From: Saccoglossus kowalevskii
Lineage: Eukaryota > Hemichordata > Enteropneusta > Harrimaniidae
Direction: 5' to 3'
Assembly (NCBI RefSeq): GCF_000003605.2
Contig: NW_003150756.1
Coordinates: 122,123-146,748, forward strand
Length of the DNA: 24,626 nt
Every line of letters begins with the position of its first letter. Positions within the stretch are counted from its first letter, which is position 1. Position numbers and translations under genes: made by a program. Shown piece after piece: positions 1-8,142 of the stretch. Under the pieces are notes generated by a model. It was not told the origin of the DNA and made no database searches. It saw only the letters and a program-made list of their open reading frames with translations.

Positions 1-540
1 GCAGAAACCACTGCAATTATCAACTTCAGCCACAACTGCTGCAGTTGTAAACTGTTGCAGAAACCACTGCAATTATGAATTTCAGCCACAACCGATGCAG
101 TTGTCAACTGTTGCAGAAACCACTGCAATTATCAACTTCAGCCACAACTGCTGCAGTTGTCAACTGTGGCAGAAACCACTGCAATTATCAACTTCAGCCA
201 CAACTTCAGCCACAACTCTGCAGTTGTCAGCTGTTGCCGAAACCACTGCAATTATCAACTTCAGCCACAACTGCTGCAGTTGTAAACTGTTTCAGAAACC
301 ACTGCAATTATGAATTTCAGCCCCAACCGCTGCAGTTGTAAACTGTTGCAGAAACCACTGCAATTATCAACTTCAGCCACAACTGCTGCAGTTGTCAACT
401 GTTTCAGAAACCACTGCAATTGTCAACTTCAGTCACAACTGCTGCAGTTGTCAGCTGTTGCAGAAACCACTGCAATTATCAACTTCAGCCACAACTGCTG
501 CAGTTGTCAACTGTTGCAGAAACCTTTGCAATTATCAACA
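1..540. repeat. 56-bp minisatellite, about ten units
   Basis: Tandem units begin near 1, 57, 113, 169, 236, 292, 348, 404, 460 and 516. Spacing is 56 bp throughout except one 67-bp unit (169-235) that carries a small internal duplication. Each unit contains the near-palindrome ACAACTGCTGCAGTTGT (8-bp arms around one base) and several CAACTG/CAGTTG E-box-like words. The array continues past the window's left edge and stops about 40 bp before the exon at 581. Because 56 is not a multiple of 3, the open frames crossing it change reading frame in each unit, so I treat them as non-coding. Confidence 0.95.
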
Positions 541-580
541 ACAATTATATTATTTGAGAGATTTGATCTTTATTTCACAG

Positions 581-662
581 ATATTACTTGGTTCCATCAG
601 AAGAGTTCAACAATGACATTCAAGAGATTGCTCTCTGCTGTTATGCCAGAAAAAAAGAAGAT
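581..662 (+). CDS. Penultimate coding exon of an ENGase-like gene (partial gene)
   Basis: This is an 82-nt internal exon. It follows an acceptor ending TATTTCACAG (571-580) and precedes a GTGAGC donor at 663. The first base completes a codon from an upstream exon outside the window. The remaining 27 codons are open and end in phase 0, matching the phase-0 start of the exon at 3780. The peptide opens YYLVPSEEFNNDIQEIALCC and closes with a charged KKED segment. Splice sites, length and phase all support a real exon. The family assignment rests on the downstream exon and on my memory of ENGase C-termini, so it is tentative. No ATG lies in this frame, and the start of the gene is off the left edge. 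Confidence 0.7.
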
Positions 663-816
663 GTGAGCTCTGTTGACTTTACTTTTAAACTAGGCTACCT
701 TCAGGTAAAGTTATAACTAATTTTTAATTTCAATAGTTCAACGTTTTATTGGATTGTGATTTCACAGTTGAATCAAAGCACATATCCAAGGCAGAATTTG
801 ACCTGTCAACAAACAA

Positions 817-967
817 GCTGCTCTCTGATTGGTCTGATTGTTAAATGTCAGGGTTGATTCAAATTTGCTGCTCTCTGATTGGTCTGATTGTTAAATGTTA
901 GGGTTGATTCAAATTTGCTGCTCTCTGATTGGTCTGATTGTTAAATGTTAGGGTTGATTCAAATTTG
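817..967. repeat. 50-bp tandem repeat, three units
   Basis: Three nearly identical 50-bp units start at 817, 867 and 917, each opening GCTGCTCTCTGATTGGTCTG. The copies differ at only a few bases, so the expansion is recent. Each unit contains ATTGG, the inverted CCAAT word. The array lies within the intron. Confidence 0.95.
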
Positions 968-1130
968 GTGCCAGTTTCAACAATTCAGCTTTTACAGCTT
1001 AATAAATGTTAACAATTGCATAAATATTTTTCAGCATATCCAATAGAGGCACATGTGAGCCCAAAATGTTTGCTTTTATGGGATTGCTTTTATCAAAATT
1101 CATTTATCCTAACAGGTCTTTTACATAAGC

Positions 1131-2924
1131 AATGTTTCACATATTTACTATAGGTGTCTCCCTGTAGACGATGTTTACTATAGGTTTCCCCATAGTCAAT
1201 GTTTGCTATAGGTCTCCCCATAGACAATGTTTGCTATAGGTTCCCCCATAGATTTTGTTTACTATAGATCTCCCCATAGATGATGTTTACTATAGGTCTC
1301 CCCATAGATGATGTTTACTATAGGTCTCCCCATAGATGATGTTTACTATAGGTCTCCCCATAGATTTTGTTTAATTTAGGTCTCCCCATAGATGATGTTT
1401 ACTATAGGTCTCCCCATTGATGATGTTTACTATAGGTCTCCCCATAGATGATGTTTACTATAGGTCTCCCCATTGATGATGTTTACTATAGGTCTCCCCA
1501 TAGATGATGTTTACTATAGGTGTCCCCATAGATGTTGTTTACTATAGGTCTTCCCCATAGATTTTGTTTAATTTAGGTGTCCCCATAGATGATGTTTACT
1601 ATAGGTGTCCCCATAGATGTTGTTTACTATAGGTCTTCCCCATAGATTTTGTTTAATTTAGGTGTCCCCATAAATGATGTTTGCTATAGGTCTCCCCATA
1701 GATTTTGTTTATTATAGGTGTCCCCATAGATGATGTTTACTATAGGTCTCCCCATAGATGATGTTTACTATAGGTCTCCCCATAGATGATGTTTACTATA
1801 GGTCTCCCCATAGATTTTGTTTAATTTAGGTGTCCCCGTAGATGATGTTTGCTATAGGTCTCCCCATAGATTTTGTTTAATATAGGTGTCCCCATAGATG
1901 ATGTTTACTATAGGTCTCCCCATAGATTCTGTTTAATATAGGTCTCCCCATAGATGATGTTTACTATAGGTCTCCCCATAGATGATGTTTACTATAGGTC
2001 TCCCCATAGATTTTGTTTAATTTAGGTCTCCCCATAGATGATGTTTACTATAGGTCTCTCCATAGATGATGTTTACTATAGGTCTCCCCATACATTTTGT
2101 TTAATATAGGTGTCCCCATAGATGTTTACTATAGGTGTCCCCATAGATGATGTTTACTATAGGTGTAATAGATGATGTTTACTATAGGTGTAATAGATGA
2201 TGTTTACTATAGGTCTCCCCATAGATGATGTTTACTATAGGTCTGCCCATACATTTTGTTTAATATAGGTGTCCCCATAGATGATGTTTACTATAGATGT
2301 CCCCATAGATGTTTACTATAGGTGTCCCCATAGATGATGTTTACTATAGGTGTCCCCATAGATGATGTTTACTATAGGTCTCCCCATAGATGATGTTTAC
2401 TATAGGTCTCCCCATAGATGATGTTTACTATAGGTCTCCCCATAGATGATGTTTACTATAGGTCTCCCCATAGATTTTGTTTAATTTAGGTCTCCCCATA
2501 GATGATGTTTGCTACAGGTCTCCCCATAGATGATGTTTACTATAGGTCTCCCCATAGATGATGTTTACTATAGGTCTCCCCATAGATGATGTTTGCTACA
2601 GGTCTCCCCATAGATGATGTTTACTATAGGTCTCCCCATAGATGATGTTTACTATAGGTCTCCCCATAGATGATGTTTACTATAGGTCTCCCCATAGATT
2701 TTGTTTAATTTAGGTCTCCCCATAGATGATGTTTGCTACAGGTCTCCCCATAGATGTTTACTATAGGTCTCCCCATAGATGATGTTTACTATAGGTCTCC
2801 CCATAGATGATGTTTACTATAGGTCTCCCCATAGATGATGTTTGCTACAGGTCTCCCCATAGATGATGTTTACTATAGGTCTCCCCATAGATTTTGTTTA
2901 ATTTAGGTCTCCCCATAGACAACA
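1131..2924. repeat. 28-bp minisatellite, roughly 60 units
   Basis: The consensus unit can be read as TCCCCATAGATGATG followed by TTTACTATAGGTC. Units at the left edge are degenerate (for example 1141-1260) and the centre is homogenised. Recurrent variants include ATTTTGTTTAATTTAGG, a GCTACAGG ending, GGTGT in place of GGTCT, and short deletion forms near 2165-2200 and 2300. Variants recur in ordered blocks, which implies multi-unit duplication. The array lies inside the intron of the ENGase-like gene. Confidence 0.97.
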
Positions 2925-3098
2925 ATGTAAACACTTGAAGACATAGAACCAATGAGTCAAGTAACCAACAAGTTTATAAAATTTGTTTTGGTTTTTAAGG
3001 TCTAATGGTTAACAGCATCATCACATATGTTGAAATTTCAAAAAATAATTCAACTACACTGGTATTGGCAATATTAGAAAAGTTGATCCAGTTGACTA

Positions 3099-3099
3099 A

Positions 3100-3180
<81 letters not shown>
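3099..3180. repeat. (AAT)n microsatellite, about 27 units
   Basis: This is an uninterrupted AAT/ATA trinucleotide run. Its right edge abuts the 205-bp duplicated segment, and a shorter (TAA)n tract resumes immediately after that segment at 3383-3403. Confidence 0.98.
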
Positions 3181-3184
<4 letters not shown>

Positions 3185-3383
3185 TATGAATCTGAACATC
3201 TTATATCAATGTTCACATGTTCAATCAGTATAAGTATATGGATGAAATGTGTTTTGAACACACATGCTCATGACTGCCCTTTAAAAGTGTTAGTCTTAGT
3301 TTTGATGTCACATGTATGACAATTTTCATGCAATATGTCTGTTGTTACCTTTCAATTATTTTTCTTTTCTTTCTTTCATTTCT
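3179..3383. repeat. Copy 1 of a 205-bp direct repeat (3' UTR-derived)
   Basis: This segment matches 4165-4369 along its full 205 bp with one difference by my reading (T at 3326, C at 4312). The other copy spans the last codons, stop and early 3' UTR of the ENGase-like gene, so this intronic copy is probably the derived one. It is bounded on both sides by AAT/TAA microsatellite, as if inserted into one original tract. Confidence 0.95.
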
Positions 3384-3403
3384 AATAATAATAATAATAA
3401 TAA
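3383..3403. repeat. (TAA)n microsatellite remnant
   Basis: About six TAA units directly follow copy 1 of the 205-bp repeat. This is probably the other side of the tract at 3099-3180. Confidence 0.9.
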
Positions 3404-3779
3404 ACAATGTAAAAAGCAAAATACATGTCAAAAACAACATGCAAATAAAAGAAAAAGAAATCATGGATGAGAAAGTTCTGGACTTCTTTTTATTTATTAT
3501 TTCCCAAATCCTTATTGATTGCCCATAATGCATTACTCTAAATGTATCAGTCTGCGCAAACCTAAGACTTGCTTATTCTTGTATCATAATAAGTTAAACA
3601 GTTTGAAATACAGACATGCCATTCCTTGCAAAGAGTTGTTTACAAAATAGAGAGAAATTCCAATTGTGGTGTGAAACCATTAGTGACACCATTACTCAGT
3701 TTTACATTGTTATTGCATCATGCTGAAAAACTTGTTTATAGTTAACAGTAGCATTTTTTTTTTTTTTAATTTCTTACAG

Positions 3780-4175
3780 ATTGTCAATCCTATATCTTTG
3801 ATTAATAACTCTAAAGAGGTCAGTGACCTTCAGTTGAGTGATGACCAGTGGACTGAATCAACTGATGCTGACAGGAATGCCCTTGTTAGTGGAACATTGA
3901 AATGGAATTACCCATCAACCTCTGGTGTCCATTTTAATATATTCTGTGTTGGACTCAAAACAGATCCCCATGACAACACTGAAATTGACACGTCATCCAG
4001 AGTTTTTATTGGTCAAGCATTTGTTAACATGTACAGAATTTGTGATCTATGCGTGTCAAGTGGAAAGGCAGATACACCATATAGTTTCAAAGTGATTGTA
4101 CAGCCTGTCAATAATGCTGGTTTCACAACGCCTTTCAAAAATTGCTCAACTCTTACAGTGAATCATACTTTATGA
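3780..4175 (+). CDS. Terminal coding exon, ENGase-like C-terminal domain (partial gene)
   Basis: A strong acceptor (poly-T then TTACAG) opens a 396-nt exon with 131 codons and a TGA at 4173-4175. It starts in phase 0, matching the exon at 581-662. The peptide has alternating beta-strand-like segments, for example SGTLKWNYPSTSGVHFNIF, FIGQAFVNMYRICDL and YSFKVIVQPVNNAGFTTPF. This fits a fibronectin-III-like sandwich. From memory, the order FIG.AF...YR..DL then F.VQPV...GF.. resembles the extreme C-terminus of cytosolic endo-beta-N-acetylglucosaminidase, which cleaves the chitobiose core of free N-glycans. The GH85 catalytic domain would lie upstream, outside the window. Another FN3-type protein remains possible. 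The final codons lie inside copy 2 of the 205-bp repeat. Confidence 0.65.
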   Translation: MVNPISLINNSKEVSDLQLSDDQWTESTDADRNALVSGTLKWNYPSTSGVHFNIFCVGLKTDPHDNTEIDTSSRVFIGQAFVNMYRICDLCVSSGKADTPYSFKVIVQPVNNAGFTTPFKNCSTLTVNHTL

Positions 4176-4369
4176 ATCTGAACATCTTATATCAATGTTC
4201 ACATGTTCAATCAGTATAAGTATATGGATGAAATGTGTTTTGAACACACATGCTCATGACTGCCCTTTAAAAGTGTTAGTCTTAGTTTTGATGTCACATG
4301 TATGACAATTTCCATGCAATATGTCTGTTGTTACCTTTCAATTATTTTTCTTTTCTTTCTTTCATTTCT
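4165..4369. repeat. Copy 2 of the 205-bp direct repeat (probable source copy)
   Basis: This is the partner of 3179-3383. It begins within the histidine codon third from the end of the ENGase-like frame and includes the TGA and the first 194 bases of 3' UTR. It is part of a continuous gene rather than flanked by microsatellite, so it is the likelier ancestral copy. Confidence 0.95.
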
Positions 4370-4610
4370 GTGAGCTAAATACATTCTTTGTGTACAAATG
4401 TTTTTTGGGAGGGATCTTTTACGAAATATGTGCTGAGGTTTATTGCACCGATTAATCTATGTTGTAGTAGTTTAAACTTGCAGAAATCTACACTAGAGTC
4501 GGCGAAGACACGTTTATCACTATAAATATATTTATACAAGTTTATAAACTCAATTGTTTTCATTTGAAATCAGCCTTATTCAAATTCAAATAAAACAATT
4601 GGCTAGGTAT
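4176..4610 (+). other. Probable 3' UTR of the ENGase-like gene, AATAAA at 4589
   Basis: The UTR follows the TGA at 4173-4175. The first AATAAA downstream is at 4589-4594, giving a UTR of about 430 bases. The end point is inferred from that signal only. Confidence 0.4.
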
Positions 4611-4639
4611 ATCGTGAAGCTATCACACATCAATGCAGA

Positions 4640-4860
4640 GGCGGTGACCCAATATTTTGCATTGGGGGGGGGGGGGGGTCTGCTCACCACCTCGTGTCGA
4701 CCTTACTAGGGGGTCCGGGGGCATGCTCCCCCTTAACAAATTTGGAATCTAGACTCTCTGAAACACCATTTTTTGCATTTTGAAGGGCACAAAGGGTTTC
4801 AGTTTGACTTTGGAGGGCCCTCCCCCCAATTTTCTTCCAGTGGGCGTATTGCCTATATCC
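4640..4860. repeat. G-rich and C-rich low-complexity stretch
   Basis: It contains a G15 run (4664-4678), further G5-G6 and C5-C6 clusters, and a G-run to C-run dyad around GGGGGCATGCTCCCCC near 4718. It looks like a degraded repeat. No termini or open frame could be defined. Confidence 0.5.
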
Positions 4861-4912
4861 AAAAAGAGAAATGAAACAATATGTCTGTTTTAATTTAGGA
4901 TGGCTCCTACCA

Positions 4913-4935
4913 CAGTCCCTCTATCCCCGGTCTTG
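4913..4935 (+). mobile_element. Isolated terminus of the 986-bp element family
   Basis: AGTCCCTCTATCCCCGGTCT and the next bases match the left end of the element at 21486 and, inverted, its right end at 22471. I saw no matching opposite end nearby, so this is a solo or truncated terminus. Confidence 0.6.
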
Positions 4936-5131
4936 ACACACCTCACTTTCTATTGTTCTATCTGTCAGTACAATTTCTCTAGTACAAGGGCATCTGATTT
5001 TATTATTACAATGCAGTGCTATGTAGCATTACTATAATTGATAAAAGATGTAATATGTAAATCTGCAGCTTTTGGGGCTTTAAAATAGAATTTGTATAAG
5101 AACAGACACAAAATTAGTACAAGTGTTTGCA

Positions 5132-5172
5132 GTGTGTATGTGTGTGTGTGTGTGTGTGTGGGGGGGGGGGGG
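5132..5172. repeat. (TG)n tract followed by a G run
   Basis: A TG dinucleotide run (5132-5160, with one TA) passes directly into a G run ending at 5172. The rest of 4936-5373 shows nothing gene-like. Confidence 0.95.
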
Positions 5173-5382
5173 TTAATAATATAGAATATACATGTACCAT
5201 ATTTCTCTACCGGTATTATAAACACATCTTTAATAGATTTAGTGCACATAAATGAAAAAAAACCTTATTGTATGATATTAATATATAACTTATTTTGACT
5301 GTGGACACATTTCTGTCATTTTTGCATATGCTATTAATAAAGCAAATACTGTAGTACTTTATTGTTCTTGTAAGGGAAATTT

Positions 5383-5977
5383 TAGACTGGCAAAGTTGGG
5401 ACTTCTTTTTTGTTTTACAAAAAGAAATAATTAATTGTTGTTTTAGTTCTTTTAGCGTGATCGCGAAAACTAACCTGACCGCTGAAGAAATCCTGACTGT
5501 ACGCGTCTGCGAGTACTTGACTGATATTAATTATTCATGATGTCATTGATTATTTATGAGTGGGTGTCTGAAACTAAACGTGATCTTTTAAAGGTTGATT
5601 CGATTCGATGCAGAGATGGATACTTTCATTCATGTTTACTGAAAACATGTTGATTTAAATGTCCAATGTATATAAGTAGTCTTTCAAAATCGCCGGGACC
5701 TCAAAAGTGAAAGGTCACGTACATTAACATAGATAAGATATAACGTATACAGCTGCACTTTGATTCGTTGTCAATGCCAGTTAACATCTTTTGATTAGCT
5801 TAATTACCGAAGTAATTCGGCTCTGGTTTTCACTCCAACGCAGGGATCGAGTCGCCTGCAGATGCGTCCAGTTCGCAGTCACGCTAGTTTTCGCGTTCAG
5901 GTTAAAAAGGATAAATTGACAATTAATTATATTTTTTTTTTGTAAAACAAAAAAGTAGTCCCGACTTTGCCAGTCTA
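5383..5977. mobile_element. 595-bp non-autonomous DNA transposon, Mutator-like by TSD and long TIRs
   Basis: The termini are inverted repeats: TAGACTGGCAAAGT at 5383 and its complement ending at 5977. Similarity extends about 60 bp with few mismatches (including TTTTTTGTTTTACAAAAA), then more weakly to about 105 bp (including a shared CGCGAAAACTA). The exact 9-bp duplication GGGAAATTT flanks the element at 5374-5382 and 5978-5986. A 9-bp target duplication with long TIRs is typical of Mutator-like elements. A TA duplication with shorter TIRs is the alternative, because TA also flanks the inner ends. There is no transposase frame, so it would depend on a helper in trans. Confidence 0.85.
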
Positions 5978-5986
5978 GGGAAATTT

Positions 5987-8040
5987 CTATGTTATCTTTT
6001 CCATTTTGTTGCAATGGTATTGAAGCTATTCACCTATTTTTGTGAAATAAACTTGAATCTTGAATTTTCAAGGAATAATGTTCCCACCAAGTACCTCTAC
6101 ATCTTCATGGAGATAGGGATGAATGAATATGAAACTGCGCAAGCAGACAATGCATAACTGGAGAGTGACCTAATGTATTTGCAGTGTCAGTGAAACAAGG
6201 TTGTAGATGTTATGGTACTGTGAATTTTATGATGACATGTCTTTGTAATATTTTAATATTTAGAAATGTTTTATCAATTTCAATTGACAATTGAAAACAA
6301 CTTGACCAATCACTACATATTTAGGGACATGCAGCAGTAAATCATCCAATGACTAAAGGAAGCCCACAAAGACTTGTGGGTGACGAGCATTAACAAATGG
6401 GTTCTAAAGCCAATGGAAGCATCATTTTGGGATCTGAATGGAGTATGAGGATCTTCCAGGGTAAATGTTTTTGTAGATATAAATTTTCGTAAAAGCTGTT
6501 CATGTCTTCATTAAATTGATAGTACAATGGAGGTTGAAATATTAAGTTATAAAGTAAACATATGTAATGTTTTTAAGATCATGATTCTGTATTCACATTA
6601 TGCGTATATGTAATTTTTTTAAAATATGAAGTGGAATAAAGTTAAAATAGTTTCATAATTTGCCTTGGTAATATTATTGTAGTGGAAAGTTCTATGGGTA
6701 TGGGTTTCATTAATGATTAGACTATCAATTCTTTGTAATTACTGATCAAAAGAAAGGTGTTATAGCCAGTTACTTACCAGATGGCACCTCAAAAGTTTTG
6801 TGCTTGGTATTTAAAGATAGTATTTTTACTAGTCCAAGCTTCAGGCAGGTGATGTACCGGTACCAACATTTAATTATATTGTTTTGGGCTTGTTTTATCA
6901 GGATAGGGCAAAGGTCACACTCTTTACCCATTCAAAAAAAGACCCCAGATATTATGAAACATTTACAGCAGTCTCTATATGCATTGTACTGAAAAGTTGT
7001 TATCTGAGGAGTTTTTAAAATTAATCACTTTTATTTTGGCCTTTCTGATTATGTGATTGCATGTTTTCTTTCTCAGAAACCGTCCAACATTTCACTATAT
7101 TCTTTAAAACAGTTCAACTTGGTAGTCGTCAACCCTCTGAGTAAAGTTAATGAAACTTAAAAGTAAAAACTAATAGTTTGAATACTTAATAACAGGGTGG
7201 CATACTCACACCCCACCTCACCTCACCTTTCCCAATCTTGTATCTTGTTCATAGTAAATGAGGAAGGACCTGAACTGGGTTGGAGTTGGAAGAACTGGTT
7301 AATGCGTCTATCTCTCGTTGATTTTCAATAACTGAGCAAATTAAAGCAGTCGTCAGATGGCCATAGCGTGTCATTGTTTACAAACAAGCGGCAGGTGATG
7401 ACCCAATTGCTTTGAAGTTTTGCTCAACTTGTAAATATAATACTTTATTAATTTGGGGTGACCCATTTGAAATCTGGAAGTGAGCTGTACCTGAGAGCAT
7501 GTATGAATGTTATACCCCTCCCCCTATAGGTGTGTGTTTTTTGGAATTTCTGTTTAGAAAAAAAAAATATTTTCTTACTAATATTACCTAATAATTTTTA
7601 CCTTGATTTTGTTTTTTTCCAAAATTTGCCAGCCCGGCCATATTTCAAACAAGTAACCCCTTAAATATGACTATTATCTTTTTATAAGTTTTATAAGATT
7701 TGTAGATACTCAAAATGTTTATTTCGTCTTTTCAAATAAAAAACAAACAAACAAACAAATATTTGTTACCAGTCATGTATTAAAAAAAACCCGTTGTAAT
7801 GACGCGTAATACATGTTTTCATCAACACATAAAAGAAGTGTTACTTCCTGTGAATACGCCCTCTGTAGTCACATAGTCACGATGACCTGTCTTCGATCGA
7901 AAGATCTGGACTGAACGCGAACTGTCTGGATTCAAAATGATTTTCTGACCAGTACTCAACAGACTGTCCGTCATACAACAGTTTTCGTTTATTATATTAC
8001 ACACTATCATACAAATAATATTTTGAGTAAGTATTTTTCA
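5987..8040. other. Intergenic stretch without a recognised gene
   Basis: I found no convincing exon. Small items are a hairpin CCCACAA/TTGTGGG with a 4-base loop at 6363-6380, a stretch near 6044-6065 resembling LINE 3' tails (AATAAACTTGAATCTTGAAT), and short CACCTC repeats near 7211. The 64-codon frame at 6798-6992 has no supporting feature. Confidence 0.6.
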
Positions 8041-8089
8041 ACTGTTATTATGCCAGTTTCTTTGATATTTCTACTGTTTTCTGTTTGTT

Positions 8090-8142
8090 TCTACCGTTTA
8101 CCGCTGGCTGCCATTTTGTTTCCTCGTGAATGTTTAACCTTG
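8090..8142 (+). other. Candidate 5' non-coding exon and promoter of the 1009-aa gene
   Basis: The coding exon at 12572 is preceded by a splice acceptor, so an upstream exon must exist. The best candidate I see contains GCTGCCATTTTG near 8108, resembling the YY1-type motif common at metazoan start sites. It ends at a strong donor, CCTTG followed by GTGAGT at 8143. The DNA just upstream (7840-7990) is less AT-rich than its surroundings. The pairing with the acceptor at 12564 is inferred. Confidence 0.3.

Larger units (their letters stand above)
663..3779 (+). other. Intron between the last two exons of the ENGase-like gene, repeat-filled
   Basis: This 3117-bp intron runs from the GTGAGC donor to a poly-T tract and TTCTTACAG acceptor (3771-3779). 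Well over half of it is tandem repeat or duplicated sequence, listed separately. The unique parts (663-816, 968-1130, 2925-3098 and 3404-3760) show nothing gene-like. The isoleucine-rich open frame near 3005-3319 is only translated (AAT)n. Confidence 0.7.

Noticed and set aside
75-666. Overlapping open frames rich in Cys, Leu and Gln
   Set aside because: They are translations of the 56-bp minisatellite in several frames. The longest runs through the real 82-nt exon in the wrong frame.
3005-3319. Frame with a long isoleucine run
   Set aside because: It is translated (AAT)n with no flanking domain.
6798-6992. 64-codon frame
   Set aside because: No domain or splice support, and length is within chance for AT-rich DNA.
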